The notes under the pieces are model-generated. The model searched no databases. It saw only the letters and a list, made by a program, of their open reading frames with translations, and was not told the DNA's origin. A program made the position numbers and the translations under genes. 64,000 nt of DNA from Deltaproteobacteria bacterium GWC2_55_46 (GTDB taxonomy: Bacteria; Desulfobacterota; GWC2-55-46). Each line of letters starts with the position of its first letter. The first letter of the stretch is position 1. Location: NCBI GenBank assembly GCA_001595385.3, contig LVEI03000001.1, positions 1,145,501 through 1,209,500 of the forward strand, read 5' to 3'. Shown here one piece after another: positions 49,672 to 59,070 of this stretch.

Positions 49672-51810
49672 TCAATCGCCTTCGGCCTTGGGCATCTCCC
49701 ATGTAGCGTAAGTGCATGAGGGGTATTTGGAACAGCTGAAAAAGGTCCTGCCCCTCTTTGTCCTTCTCTCGACGATCATGCCACCGTCCTGGTTCGGGCA
49801 TGGGATGCCCGTGGAAAGCGGCTTCGTGGTCTTGCAGTTGGGGTAGTCCGGACAGGCGAGGAACCTGCCGAAACGGCCGCTCTTGACTATCATGTTCTTG
49901 CCGCAGGTCGGGCACGGGGTGTCGGTCGTCTCTGTGGTCCTCTCAAGCGGCACCACCTTGCCGTCCTCGCCTGTCGTGAAGTCCTTGGTGTTCTTGCAGC
50001 CCGGATAGGCGGAACAGGCAAGGAACTTGCCCTTTCTGCCCCATTTTATGACCATGGCGCTCCCGCACTTCTCGCAGGTGATGTCTGTGGGCACCTCTTC
50101 GGCCTTGACGTTCTTCATCTCCTTTTTCGCCTTCTCAAGGCTCTCCTTGAAGGGGCCGTAGAACTCCTTCATCGCCTCGCGCCACTCCATCTGCCCGTCC
50201 TCTATCATGTCGAGCTCCTCTTCCATGTGGGCGGTGAACTCTACGTCGAGTATGCCGGGGAAGCTCTGGACAAGGAGGTCCGTGACCATGAAGCCCAGCT
50301 CCGTGGGCTTCAATTGCTTGTTCTCCTTCACGACGTACTCCCTGTCCTGTATGGTCGAGAGTATGGCCGCGTAGGTCGAGGGGCGGCCTATGCCCTTCTC
50401 CTCCAGCTCCTTTACGAGCGAAGCCTCGGTATACCTGGGCGGGGGCTGGGTGAAGTGCTGAGCCGGGTCGAGGCCCAGGAGCTTCAACGCCTCCCCTGCC
50501 TTGAAGGCCGGAAGCCTCTCCTCCTTTTCCTCCTCAACGTCCTGCCCTTCGATGTATACCGCCATGAAACCCTGGAACTTGACGGTAGAGCCTGAGGCCG
50601 AGAAGGTATAGTCCTTCGCCTCTATAAGGGCCCTCGTCTGGTCCATGATGGCAGGCGTCATCTGGCAGGCTATGAACCTGTTCCAGATGAGCTGATAGAG
50701 CCTGAACTGGTCCCGGGAAAGGTCTTTTTTCACCGCCTCCGGCGGGTACTGGAAGTAGGTCGGCCTTATGGCCTCGTGCGCGTCCTGGGTCTTTTTCTTG
50801 GTCTTATAGATATTGGGACCCTTGGGCAGGTAGTCCGCCCCGAACTTCTGCTCGATATGGACCCTTGCCGCCGCTATGGCCTCGTTGGATATCCTTGTGG
50901 AATCGGTCCTCATGTAGGAGATGAGGCCTACAGGGCCTTCGTTCCCTATCTCGACCCCTTCGTAAAGCTGCTGCGCGAGCATCATCGTCTTCTTGGCTGT
51001 GTATCCGAGTTTCCGCGCCGCCTCCTGCTGGAGCTTACTTGTGGTGAACGGGGCTGCCGGGTTCCTCTTCGTCTCCTTTGATTCGACCTCGGCCAGCTTG
51101 AAGGGCGCTCCTTCAAGCCCCGAGAGAACGGTCCTGGAATCGAGTTCGTTATTGAGATCGATCTTCTTCCCGCCCTTTTTGGCAAGCTTCGCCGTGAAGG
51201 CGTCGCCTGCGAGCGTTTCAAGCCTCGCGGTTATCGACCAGTACTCCCTCGGGACAAAGGCCTGTATCTCCCTCTCCCTTTCGCAGATGATGCGGACCGC
51301 GACAGACTGCACCCTGCCGGCTGAAAGCCCCCTTCTCACCTTGTCCCAGAGTATGGGGCTCACCTGGTATCCGACGAGCCTGTCGAGGACGCGCCTTGCC
51401 TGCTGGGCCTCGTACTTGTGCTGGTCCAGGGTGGTAGGGCTTGAGATGGCCTCCTTGACGGCCTTTTCGGTTATCTCGTTAAAGAGGACGCGGAACGTCT
51501 TCTCCTTCTTCTTGTCTATCTCCTCGGCTATATGCCATGCGATAGCCTCGCCCTCCCTGTCAGGGTCGGGCGCCAGAAAGATCTTTTCAGCGATCTTGCC
51601 CGCCTTCTTCAGCTCGCGTATCGTATTGGCCTTGCCTTTTATAAGCTCGTAATGGGGCTCAAAGCCGCTGTCTATCTCTATCCCGAGCTTGCTCTTGGGA
51701 AGGTCCTTTATATGCCCTACCGAGGCAAGCACCATGAAGTCCTTGCCGAGGAACTTGTTTATTGTCTTTGCCTTCGCGGGTGACTCGACTATTACAAGCG
51801 ATTTTGCCAT
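49672..51810 (-). CDS. topA: DNA topoisomerase I
   Basis: 712 residues. Type IA topoisomerase that relaxes negative supercoils. TOPRIM start SLVIVESPAKAKTINKFLG and APDPDREGEAIAWHI; catalytic Tyr in GLISYMRTDSTRI. The C-terminus has three zinc-ribbon units: CEKCG ... CSAYPGC, CPTCGK ... CPDYPNC, and a third degenerate one (CPNQDGG ... CSKYPSC) lacking one of the four Cys. topA downstream of dprA is a well-known order in bacteria. Confidence 0.97.
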   Translation of the reverse strand: MAKSLVIVESPAKAKTINKFLGKDFMVLASVGHIKDLPKSKLGIEIDSGFEPHYELIKGKANTIRELKKAGKIAEKIFLAPDPDREGEAIAWHIAEEIDKKKEKTFRVLFNEITEKAVKEAISSPTTLDQHKYEAQQARRVLDRLVGYQVSPILWDKVRRGLSAGRVQSVAVRIICEREREIQAFVPREYWSITARLETLAGDAFTAKLAKKGGKKIDLNNELDSRTVLSGLEGAPFKLAEVESKETKRNPAAPFTTSKLQQEAARKLGYTAKKTMMLAQQLYEGVEIGNEGPVGLISYMRTDSTRISNEAIAAARVHIEQKFGADYLPKGPNIYKTKKKTQDAHEAIRPTYFQYPPEAVKKDLSRDQFRLYQLIWNRFIACQMTPAIMDQTRALIEAKDYTFSASGSTVKFQGFMAVYIEGQDVEEEKEERLPAFKAGEALKLLGLDPAQHFTQPPPRYTEASLVKELEEKGIGRPSTYAAILSTIQDREYVVKENKQLKPTELGFMVTDLLVQSFPGILDVEFTAHMEEELDMIEDGQMEWREAMKEFYGPFKESLEKAKKEMKNVKAEEVPTDITCEKCGSAMVIKWGRKGKFLACSAYPGCKNTKDFTTGEDGKVVPLERTTETTDTPCPTCGKNMIVKSGRFGRFLACPDYPNCKTTKPLSTGIPCPNQDGGMIVERRTKRGRTFFSCSKYPSCTYATWEMPKAEGD

Positions 51811-52021
51811 CTTACCCTGTGTATATGCGGTTTTTTATTTTTGAACCACCGGACAATCGAAACTATTCCCCGGAGTTCGGCCCTTGTCAAGCAAGCGTGC
51901 TGTAATTGGATTTGCAGTGCCGGACATCATGACGGCATCGGGACGATAAGCGCCTGTAAAACGCCAGCAATTATAACATAATCCGCTCCCGATGGCCGTC
52001 TAAAATCGAAAGCTGGTTTTT

Positions 52022-52042
52022 TAACAGGTTGCTGAAAAACTC
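52022..52042 (+). repeat. Remnant of the dispersed repeat end downstream of dprA
   Basis: TAACAGGTTGCTGAAAAAC, a diverged copy of the conserved repeat end, 17 nt past the dprA stop (opposite strand). The rest of the 248-nt gap 51811-52058 has only the topA upstream region and no gene I can see. Confidence 0.45.
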
Positions 52043-52058
52043 AAAACACTTCCAGCCG

Positions 52059-53138
52059 TTAGACCCGTCGCATGAAGCATTTCCCCGGCTTCTGCTCTAC
52101 AAAGCCCTTCAGCTCCATTTCAAGGAGAAGGGTCGAGGTCCTCGCTACAGTAAGGCCTGTCCTGTCGATGAGGCTGTCTATCTGAGCCGGCCCTTCTTCG
52201 AGGGCATCGAGTATCATCATCTCCTCGGCTCCGGCCTTAAGCTCTGAGGCTTGCCTGCCCTGCGTAAGCGGGCTTATTGAAAGGGCCGCAGCCACGTCGG
52301 ATGCGCTCTCGACCAGCATCGCCCCATCCTTGATGAGCTTGTTCGTGCCGGTGCTCCTGTATGAGGTCACCTGCCCAGGCACGGCGAAGACCTCCCTGCC
52401 CTGTTCGAGGGCGAGCCTCGCGGTCATGAGAGAGCCGCTCCTTAAAGGCGCCTCCACCACCACGACCCCCATGGAGAGCCCGCTTATTATCCTGTTCCTC
52501 CTCGGGAAGTTATGCGGAAGCGGCGGAGTCGACATGAGGTACTCGGTTATGAGCAACCCCTTTTCCGCTATCTCATCGTAAAGCTTTCTGGACTCTCCGG
52601 GGTATACGATGTCAACTCCGGTGCCAAGGACCGCGACGGTAGCGCCGCCGGCTGAGAGCGCCCCTTTGTGGGCCGCGGTATCGCATCCCCGGGCCATGCC
52701 GCTTACAACTGTAGCGCCCATATAGCCGAGCTCAGTCCCGAGGGTCTCGGCCATCTTAAGGCCATAATGGGTCGGATGTCTCGTCCCCACCACACCAACC
52801 GCCGGGAAGCCGTCCCTGTACTGCGCGCCCTTCATGTACAGCAAACATGGCGGGTCGTAGATCCTTTTAAGGGCCGATGGGTACTCCGAGTCTTCAAAGG
52901 TCACTATCCTCGCGCCGTCCTTGTGCGCGAGCTCACGCTCCTTTTCGACCCTGTCCCATGCATCGAACGCCCTTACAGACCTGGCAAAAGGGACGGAGAA
53001 GCCTTCAAGGGCTTTTTCGTCGGATGAGAATATCTCCTCCGGGCCATTGAACCTCTCAAGCAGGGTAACGACGCTTAAGCGTTCCATGCCCCTCAGCATG
53101 CTGAGGGCAAGCCAGTATTCAAGCCTATCCTTACCCAA
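52059..53138 (-). CDS. dprA: DNA-processing protein DprA
   Basis: 359 residues from TTG 53138, which has GAGGGGAG 4 nt upstream; an ATG at 53216 would translate the hairpin at 53190-53219 and is not credible. DprA binds incoming single-stranded DNA and loads RecA during natural transformation. Family marks: LEYWLALSMLRG, AVGVVGTRHPTHYGLKMAETLG, VVSGMARGCDTAAHKGAL, AVLGTGVDIVYPGESRKLYDEIAEKGLLITEYLMSTPPLPHNFPRRNRIISGLSMGVVVVEAPLRSGSLMTARLALEQGREVFAVPG. A C-terminal winged-helix-like domain follows. The other competence-like gene here is the HhH protein at 14768. Confidence 0.95.
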   Translation of the reverse strand: MGKDRLEYWLALSMLRGMERLSVVTLLERFNGPEEIFSSDEKALEGFSVPFARSVRAFDAWDRVEKERELAHKDGARIVTFEDSEYPSALKRIYDPPCLLYMKGAQYRDGFPAVGVVGTRHPTHYGLKMAETLGTELGYMGATVVSGMARGCDTAAHKGALSAGGATVAVLGTGVDIVYPGESRKLYDEIAEKGLLITEYLMSTPPLPHNFPRRNRIISGLSMGVVVVEAPLRSGSLMTARLALEQGREVFAVPGQVTSYRSTGTNKLIKDGAMLVESASDVAAALSISPLTQGRQASELKAGAEEMMILDALEEGPAQIDSLIDRTGLTVARTSTLLLEMELKGFVEQKPGKCFMRRV

Positions 53139-53189
53139 CGATCTCCCCTCAGGCGTTTTTTCTGCTCGGCTTGTTTTCGGGATGCTTGC

Positions 53190-53219
53190 CAGTTGGGCGG
53201 CTTTCAAGCCGCCCAACTG
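53190..53219 (-). terminator. Strong hairpin after the LysM gene
   Basis: 14-bp perfect inverted repeat with a very short loop (CAGTTGGGCGGCTT / AAGCCGCCCAACTG), 9 nt past the LysM gene stop and about 50 nt before the dprA start. Without a T-run, it may slow polymerase, protect mRNA ends or act with Rho. Confidence 0.6.
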
Positions 53220-53227
53220 TTGTGAGC

Positions 53228-54322
53228 CTACTCGGTACGGAGCGTCGATACGCCGTCGCCCCAGACTATCGCTCTGGTGCTCTTGACCAGGACCGCGGTA
53301 GACGCGCCATCAGATGTCTCTATTACGACGAGAGAGCCCAGCTCAAGGGGCGGCAACTGGATCTCTTTGCCGTTCATCGGGTCCGGCACTTTAGGGACGG
53401 CCCTGTAGACGCGCATCATATTGCCGGGCTTGAGCCCGTCCCTGGAGCCTTTGTCGATATAGACTACGTCGCCGGACGACAGGTTCTCCTTGCCCTCAAG
53501 GGCAGTGACGATCACGCCGGCGACATCGGTATCCGCTTCGGTTATGGCGACTTCAAGGACAGGCGCGCTGTAAGGCCTGAGCTTCGCGCCGACCGGGACC
53601 TCATGATAGACTCTGTCGACCGTGCCCTCGACCACATCTGCGACCTTTGTGACAATAACGCTGCCGAGTACATCTATCTCGTAGCCAAGGCCCTTTCCGG
53701 TCTCCGGGTGCTTGATCCGCCTGCCGGCGGCGAATATGGTATAGCGGTCCCCGGCATTGACGGAAGCCTTATCCTTAAACGTCAGGAAGACATCCTCGCC
53801 ATCGCCGAAGTAGTTGTTTTTCTCTTTGGTGGCGGCTATGGCGCCGCTGCCCTTCAGGTCTTCAACCGAGATAAAGCCGCTCCTCGCGATCGCATGGTCT
53901 TTAAGCTTCGGCCCCGCCGGGGCTTCCGGCGCTTTCACCTCTTCAGCTTCTGGTTCGAGGAGCTCGACCTTCTCGGGGGGCTCCTCGAGGGTTACCTTAT
54001 CAAGGCCTTCCGCTTTCGCGTCAGCCGGCTCCATTACCTCTATCCCGTCTGGCGTGATCCTTACGATATTGCCGGGGTAGATAAGGTGCGGGTTCTTGAT
54101 GTAAGGGTTGTTCTTCCAGACCCCTGGCCACTTAAACGGGTCTTTAAGATACTTTTCAGAGATATCCCAAAGGGTATCCCTTGGGACTATCTTGTGGTAG
54201 ACCGGCTCTCCCTCAATGGCTGCCTCAGGTGTGGCTGCCTCAGGCGCCTCACCCGCGGTCGCGTGCGCGGCCATGAAGACCGACGCTAAAAGAGCGGCTA
54301 TAAATAACCTTTTCGTGGCCAT
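53228..54322 (-). CDS. LysM peptidoglycan-binding protein
   Basis: 364 residues. Signal peptide (RLFIAALLASVFMAAHATA), an Ala/Pro/Glu linker, then one LysM domain YHKIVPRDTLWDISEKYLKDPFKWPGVWKNNPYIKNPHLIYPGNIVRI at about residues 42-90, which binds peptidoglycan. After an acidic linker come beta-rich repeats (FISVEDLKGSGAI; SVIVTKVADVVEGTVD; GSLVVIETSDGASTAVL) of unclear fold. Follows ybgF in the same direction by 8 nt. Periplasmic or envelope-associated. Confidence 0.88.
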   Translation of the reverse strand: MATKRLFIAALLASVFMAAHATAGEAPEAATPEAAIEGEPVYHKIVPRDTLWDISEKYLKDPFKWPGVWKNNPYIKNPHLIYPGNIVRITPDGIEVMEPADAKAEGLDKVTLEEPPEKVELLEPEAEEVKAPEAPAGPKLKDHAIARSGFISVEDLKGSGAIAATKEKNNYFGDGEDVFLTFKDKASVNAGDRYTIFAAGRRIKHPETGKGLGYEIDVLGSVIVTKVADVVEGTVDRVYHEVPVGAKLRPYSAPVLEVAITEADTDVAGVIVTALEGKENLSSGDVVYIDKGSRDGLKPGNMMRVYRAVPKVPDPMNGKEIQLPPLELGSLVVIETSDGASTAVLVKSTRAIVWGDGVSTLRTE

Positions 54323-54330
54323 CTTTGCAC

Positions 54331-55044
54331 CTACCTTTCGCCTTTCAGGGCCTTTCTGGCCATTGCGGCGGCGTTCGAGGAAGGGTACTTCGAAAGGAGC
54401 CTTTCGAAGTACGCATTAGCCTGCTCTGACCTACCCATCTCCTTTAGCGACAATCCCGCCTTCAGAAGCGCGTCAGGGGTCTTGTTCTCCTCGGGGTACT
54501 TATCGGAGACTTCAGCGAACTTCTCAAGGGCTTTTTCAAAATCCTTCTCGGTGTAGTACGCCTCCCCTATCCAGTAAAGGGCGTTGTCGGAGAGGCTGTG
54601 CCTCGGGTATGCCTTTATAAACGAGGTAAAGACCTGCCGTGCCTCTTCATACCTGCCCGCCATGAAAAGGTCCTGCCCCCTGTTGTACATCGGCTCGGCA
54701 TCCTTCATGGACTCTCTCGTGGTATGGCCTTTCTGGTCCGGGCCCGGGTTATACCTTAAAGGCTCCTCGGCGAGAGGCACGACCTTGAGCCCCTCTGGCG
54801 GCGCCGCGGGCACCGAGGCGGCGCTCAATTTTTCGATCTCGGCCCTGGAGGCGTCAACCTTCTCCTGGAGGAGGGTCAATCTGTTGCCAAGGTCGTCTAT
54901 CCTGCCGTTGGAGGCGTCGACGGACGCCTTAAGCTCATTGACCTTGATGGAGAGCTGATCGATGGCCAACTGCTGCTCCTTAAGCCCGGCGCAGCCGGAT
55001 AGGGCCAGCGCCGTGAGGACGAAAAGTACCGGTTTTAGCTTCAT
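54331..55044 (-). CDS. CpoB/YbgF-like tetratricopeptide lipoprotein
   Basis: 237 residues. Lipobox LALSGC at residue ~18, then a coiled-coil (KEQQLAIDQLSIKVNELKASVDASNGRIDDLGNRLTLLQEKVDASRAEIEKL), then three TPR-like repeats with AEPMYNRGQDLFMAGRYEEARQVFTSFIKAYPRHSLSDNALYWIGEAYYTEKDFEKALEKFAEVSDKYPEENKTPDALLKAGLSLKEMG. This is the Tol-Pal-linked YbgF/CpoB plan, although tolQRAB and pal are not present. Coordinates outer-membrane constriction in E. coli; here function is inferred. Confidence 0.85.
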   Translation of the reverse strand: MKLKPVLFVLTALALSGCAGLKEQQLAIDQLSIKVNELKASVDASNGRIDDLGNRLTLLQEKVDASRAEIEKLSAASVPAAPPEGLKVVPLAEEPLRYNPGPDQKGHTTRESMKDAEPMYNRGQDLFMAGRYEEARQVFTSFIKAYPRHSLSDNALYWIGEAYYTEKDFEKALEKFAEVSDKYPEENKTPDALLKAGLSLKEMGRSEQANAYFERLLSKYPSSNAAAMARKALKGER

Positions 55045-55151
55045 TTTGGGAAACTTAATCTCCTTCTCCTCGATTTGTCAAGCAAAATTAAAGAAACCGG
55101 CCCGGGGCTTTTCGCCTTCATAGACGAATTTACCCCCTGGATAAAGGCGCG

Positions 55152-55754
55152 TCAGTGACCCGAATCACGCTCCCCGGTATCGAGCATCTCCTGGATCTTC
55201 CTCCCGAGAGCGGCCTTCCCCTCGCCGGTAGTCGCAGAAAAGAGGACGGGGCTGCCGAGGTCGACCGTCTTTTTTATCCCGGACAGCCTCGATGAGAGCT
55301 GGTTTCTGGATAGCTTGTCGACCTTGGTGAATACCACGGTGCAAGGGATGCCGTGCCCATTAAGCCACTCAAGGACGTTACCCTCCTCTTCCCCCACATC
55401 CCTCCTCGGGTCGAGGATAAAGAGCGCGCCCTTTATGCTGCCGCGCTTCCTGAAGTACTCCTCGGTCATCCGCTTCCAGGACTTTCTTTCCTCCAGCGAG
55501 ACCTTGGCGTAGCCGAATCCCGGCAGATCTACCAGGAAAAAATCCCCGTTTACGCGGTAGAAGTTTATGGTCCGCGTCTTTCCGGGCTGAGAACTGGTCT
55601 TGGCAAGCCCTTTCCTGTTAACGAAGGAATTGATGAGGGAGGATTTCCCGACGTTGCTCCTGCCAATGAGCACAACCTCTGGCGCCCCGGCGGCAGGGCA
55701 CTGCTCAAGCTTCACCGCGCTTGCTATGTACTCAGCTTTTGCCACCCTTATCAT
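55152..55754 (-). CDS. engB: Ribosome biogenesis GTPase EngB/YsxC
   Basis: 200 residues. Assists late assembly of the 50S subunit. G1 GRSNVGKSSLIN, G2-region T in SSQPGKTRTINFY, G3 DLPGFGY, G4 TKVD and G5 SATTGEGK are all present. The stop of the upstream GspE-like gene overlaps its ATG (ATGA). ATG start with Val-Ala-Lys following (MIRVAKAEYIASAVKLEQCP). Confidence 0.97.
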   Translation of the reverse strand: MIRVAKAEYIASAVKLEQCPAAGAPEVVLIGRSNVGKSSLINSFVNRKGLAKTSSQPGKTRTINFYRVNGDFFLVDLPGFGYAKVSLEERKSWKRMTEEYFRKRGSIKGALFILDPRRDVGEEEGNVLEWLNGHGIPCTVVFTKVDKLSRNQLSSRLSGIKKTVDLGSPVLFSATTGEGKAALGRKIQEMLDTGERDSGH

Positions 55755-57538
55755 GTTACCGTAATTATCTCCTCGTAGGTAGTAACGCCCTGGAGCATCT
55801 TCCTTATGGCCGATTCCCTCAGGGTCGACATCCCGTCTTCCCTCGCGGCCTTGAGGATTGCCGAGGTATCGACCGTCTTTGAGAGGACGGCCTTTACCTT
55901 TTCAGTAAAGTCCATTATCTCGAATATCCCGTTCCGCCCCCTGTAGCCGGTGCCCCTGCATTCAGCGCAGCCCTCGCCGTAGAAGACCTTGTACTCGCGT
56001 TCCTTTAGCCTCAGGTTCTGCATCTCCTCGACAGAAAGCGTCCGTTCCTTCCGGCAGTGAACGCAGATCTTTCTTACGAGCCTCTGCGCCAGTATCCCGG
56101 CGACAGTCGAATTTATAAGGAAGGGCGGCACGCCGAGGTCAGTAAGCCTTGTAACTGTCGATGGGGCGTCGTTGGTATGCAGGGTCGAAAATACAAGGTG
56201 GCCGGTAAGGGCGGCCTGCACGGCGTTATCGGCCGTCTCCCTGTCCCTTATCTCGCCGACCATTATTATATCCGGGTCCTGTCTCAATATGGTCCGGAGG
56301 CTCCCGGCGAAGTCGACCCCTATCGAGGGCTGGACCCCGACCTGGTTGAACTCCTCTACTATCATCTCTATCGGGTCCTCGATGGTGACTATGTTCACCT
56401 CAGGCGAGGAGAGCGACTTGAGGGCAGAATAAAGGGTAGTGGTCTTCCCGCTCCCGGTGGGGCCCGTGACGAGCACTATGCCACTCGTCCTCTTGAGGAA
56501 TGAACTGAAGGTCTCAAGCTCCCTCGGGGTAAATCCGAGGGCCGCTATATCCTGGAAAAGCAGCTCCGGGTCGAATATCCTTATGACTATCTTTTCTCCG
56601 AAGGCCGTGGGCAGGGTCGAGACCCTGAGCTCTATCTCCCTGTCCCTGAAGGCGGTCTTTATCCTGCCGTCCTGCGGCTTTCTCTTCTCGGCGATGTCCA
56701 TCCTGGAGAGCATCTTTATCCTGGAGACTATCGACGGGTGCACTGCCTTGGGTATGGTGTGTATGTAGTGGAGCACCCCGTCTATGCGGAGCCTCACCAA
56801 AGACCTGTCCCTCTTGGGCTCTATGTGTATGTCGCTCGCCCGCTGGTCGTAGGCGTAGTGGAGGAGGTACTCGACCGCGTTCACTATGTGCTGGTCGGTT
56901 GCCTCGAGCTCTACCGCGCCCTTGAGCCTTACGTACTGCTCGAGGTTCCCCAGGTCTCCAACGCCGGAAGATTCCTTTTCCGCGGCCCCGACCGAGTACC
57001 TGAAGCCGTAGAACTCCCTCACGATCTTAAGGATGTCGGTCTTCGAGCTCAAGACAAGCTCAAGCCTCATCTTAAGCGTCGACTTGAGGTTCTCTACGGC
57101 CTCGAGGTTAAAGGGGTCGGCCACGGCGAGCGTTACCACGCCGCCCTTCTCCTCTATAGGCACCACGAGATAGCGCTGGGCGAACGGCCTGGGTATATGG
57201 GACGTTACGATATCGAGGTTGAGCTTTAGAGGGTCTATCTTCCTGTAAGGGAGGCCGACCTCGGAGGCGATGGCCTCTGTTATGGCGTCCTCGGTAAGGT
57301 ACTTCTCGGAGCCGGGTATATGGAACTCTAAAGAGGCTATGACCTCTGCCTGGGATACAGGCTCATTGATGGTCTGAAGGCGCCTGGAAGAGTAGAACGA
57401 GTCCTGCGTCTTGCGTAGCCGCGCCCTCTGGGCCTCGCCCCTGATGGCGATCTCCTTCTCATCGGCTTCGCTCAGGAGCTTCTTCTTCCTGAGGACCCCG
57501 GCCACGAACTCAAGCGTAAGTGTCTTTTTCTCTGTCAT
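55751..57538 (-). CDS. GspE/PulE/PilB-type secretion or pilus ATPase
   Basis: 595 residues. N-terminal GspE-type domain (LTEDAITEAIASEVGLPYRKIDPLKLNLDIV ... IPRPFAQRYLVVPIEEKG), then Walker A VTGPTGSGKTTTLYSALKSL, Asp box, Walker B IIMVGEIRDRETADNAVQAALTGHLVFSTLHTNDAPST and the Zn motif CVHCRKERTLS ... CAECRGTGYRGR. It drives assembly of a type II secretion or type IV pilus fibre. The N-terminus has an extra charged segment (LRKKKLLSEADEKEIAIRGEAQRARLRK). No pilin or pilQ gene is nearby, so the partner system is unknown. Confidence 0.92.
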   Translation of the reverse strand: MTEKKTLTLEFVAGVLRKKKLLSEADEKEIAIRGEAQRARLRKTQDSFYSSRRLQTINEPVSQAEVIASLEFHIPGSEKYLTEDAITEAIASEVGLPYRKIDPLKLNLDIVTSHIPRPFAQRYLVVPIEEKGGVVTLAVADPFNLEAVENLKSTLKMRLELVLSSKTDILKIVREFYGFRYSVGAAEKESSGVGDLGNLEQYVRLKGAVELEATDQHIVNAVEYLLHYAYDQRASDIHIEPKRDRSLVRLRIDGVLHYIHTIPKAVHPSIVSRIKMLSRMDIAEKRKPQDGRIKTAFRDREIELRVSTLPTAFGEKIVIRIFDPELLFQDIAALGFTPRELETFSSFLKRTSGIVLVTGPTGSGKTTTLYSALKSLSSPEVNIVTIEDPIEMIVEEFNQVGVQPSIGVDFAGSLRTILRQDPDIIMVGEIRDRETADNAVQAALTGHLVFSTLHTNDAPSTVTRLTDLGVPPFLINSTVAGILAQRLVRKICVHCRKERTLSVEEMQNLRLKEREYKVFYGEGCAECRGTGYRGRNGIFEIMDFTEKVKAVLSKTVDTSAILKAAREDGMSTLRESAIRKMLQGVTTYEEIITVT

Positions 57539-57804
57539 TCCCGGGCCTTTGTCACTCCTGGCTCTTCTTCATCCTTTTCGGCAGGAGGGCGGCTTTCTTT
57601 ACCCCTGCCTGCCTCGATGAACTCTGCCAGGAGCCTGTTCGTCCTCTCCTGCTCTTCTACGATCTTCCGCAGGAGCCCCTTTACCCCGAATACCGAGAAG
57701 GGCATTGCTACCCAGAGCACAAGTATCGCGCCGAGCGAAAAAAGTATGAAGATGACAAAGGCTATGATAACAGATAGGGCTGAGTCGGCAATTGGAATGT
57801 ACAT
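57535..57804 (-). CDS. Small membrane protein with coiled-coil tail
   Basis: 89 residues: two hydrophobic stretches (SALSVIIAFVIFILFSLGAILVLWVAMPFSVFGV), then an amphipathic helix (LLRKIVEEQERTNRLLAEFIEAGRGK) and an acidic tail. It overlaps the GspE-type gene start by 4 nt (ATGA), so they are coupled. Resembles short DUF-type proteins with a two-TM start; no function recognised. Confidence 0.65.
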   Translation of the reverse strand: MYIPIADSALSVIIAFVIFILFSLGAILVLWVAMPFSVFGVKGLLRKIVEEQERTNRLLAEFIEAGRGKESRPPAEKDEEEPGVTKARE

Positions 57805-57813
57805 GTCCCCTCT

Positions 57814-59058
57814 TTATTTCTGCGCGGAGATGATCTCAAGGGCCCTGTCCCAGGCGACCGTTGCCTGCTCGGCCTTCTTCATGTCCTTTACGCTTATGAC
57901 CCCTGAGGCCAGTTCGTTTTCTCCGAGTATGACGACGTAGTCGGCCCCGAGCCTGTCGGCCCTCTTCATCCTCCCCTTCAGCCCCCCGGCGGAGAACTCC
58001 TCTATGACCCTTATCCCGGCCCTTCTCCACGCAGCCACAAGCTCTACGCCCTTTCGCTCGGCCTCATCGCCCATCGCTATAAAGACGGTGACCGGCTCTT
58101 TCGGCGCTCTTCCCTGCATTATGAGGGCGAGCCGTTCGATGCCGAGCGCGAAGCCGAAGCAGGGTGTTGCCGGCCCGCCAAGCTCTGATACGAGGTTATC
58201 GTACCTTCCGCCCGCGGCAACCGTGTTCTGCGAGCCGAGACCGGTGTCGGCGGTTACCTCGAAGGTGGTCCTTGTATAATAATCGAGACCGCGGACCATC
58301 CTCGGGTTCACAACGGGGGTTATGCCTGTTAGCCCAAGGAAGTATTCTACCCTGTCAAAATGCTCTTTGCACGGGGCGCAAAGCGATTCGACTATGGACG
58401 GGGCGTCCTTTGTTGCCTCTATGCAGCCAGGGACCTTGCAGTCAAGCGCGCGGAGCGGGTTTGTGTCTATCCTCCGGAGGCAATTCTCGCAGAGGCTCCC
58501 CGCCTTCCCCTTTAGATAATTATATAGCTTTTCCTTATATGCGGGCCTGCACTCGGCGCAACCGAGGGAGTTTATCTGGAGGGTGGCGCCCATAACGCCA
58601 AGCCGCTCGAAAAGCTTCATGAGCATGACAAGGGATTCGGCGTCCGCCCTCGGGCTCGCCTCGCCGAAGACCTCGGCCCCGATCTGATAGAACTGGCGGT
58701 AGCGCCCCTTCTGCGGACGCTCGTAACGGAACATGGGACCGGTATAGTACAGCCTTGTCACGGCCGATGTATAGAGCTTGTGCTCGATGTAGGCGCGCAC
58801 CGCCGGGGCCGTGCCCTCGGGCCTCAGGGTAATAGAGTCCCCGTGCCTGTCCGCGAATGTATACATCTCCTTCTCGACGATATCGGTCGTCTCTCCTATG
58901 GAACGGAGGAATAGCTCGGTCTTTTCGACTATCGGAAGCCTTATCTCCGAGAAGCCGTAGGCGCGGAAGAGATAATAGGCCGTCTCCTCTATATGCCTCC
59001 AGAGCTCGGTATCGCCGGGGAGTATGTCGTTAAAGCCCTTTACGGCCGTTATGCTCAT
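57814..59058 (-). CDS. hisS: Histidyl-tRNA synthetase
   Basis: 414 residues, class II. Start AVKGFNDILPGDTELWRHIEETAYYLFRAYGFSEIRLPIVEKTELFLRSIGETTDIVEKEMYTF, motif 2 TGPMFRYERPQKGRYRQFYQIG, GLDYYTRTTFEV, motif 3 GGRYDNL ... CFGFALGIERLAL, and the C-terminal anticodon-binding domain. All motif residues are present. The small gene at 57535 follows by 10 nt; the small gene at 59071 is just upstream on the same strand. Confidence 0.97.
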   Translation of the reverse strand: MSITAVKGFNDILPGDTELWRHIEETAYYLFRAYGFSEIRLPIVEKTELFLRSIGETTDIVEKEMYTFADRHGDSITLRPEGTAPAVRAYIEHKLYTSAVTRLYYTGPMFRYERPQKGRYRQFYQIGAEVFGEASPRADAESLVMLMKLFERLGVMGATLQINSLGCAECRPAYKEKLYNYLKGKAGSLCENCLRRIDTNPLRALDCKVPGCIEATKDAPSIVESLCAPCKEHFDRVEYFLGLTGITPVVNPRMVRGLDYYTRTTFEVTADTGLGSQNTVAAGGRYDNLVSELGGPATPCFGFALGIERLALIMQGRAPKEPVTVFIAMGDEAERKGVELVAAWRRAGIRVIEEFSAGGLKGRMKRADRLGADYVVILGENELASGVISVKDMKKAEQATVAWDRALEIISAQK

Positions 59059-59070
59059 CTTACCGCCCTT

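Noticed and set aside
53139-53216. Longer DprA start at 53216
   Set aside because: It would translate a perfect hairpin; the TTG at 53138 has a good Shine-Dalgarno and starts at the conserved region.
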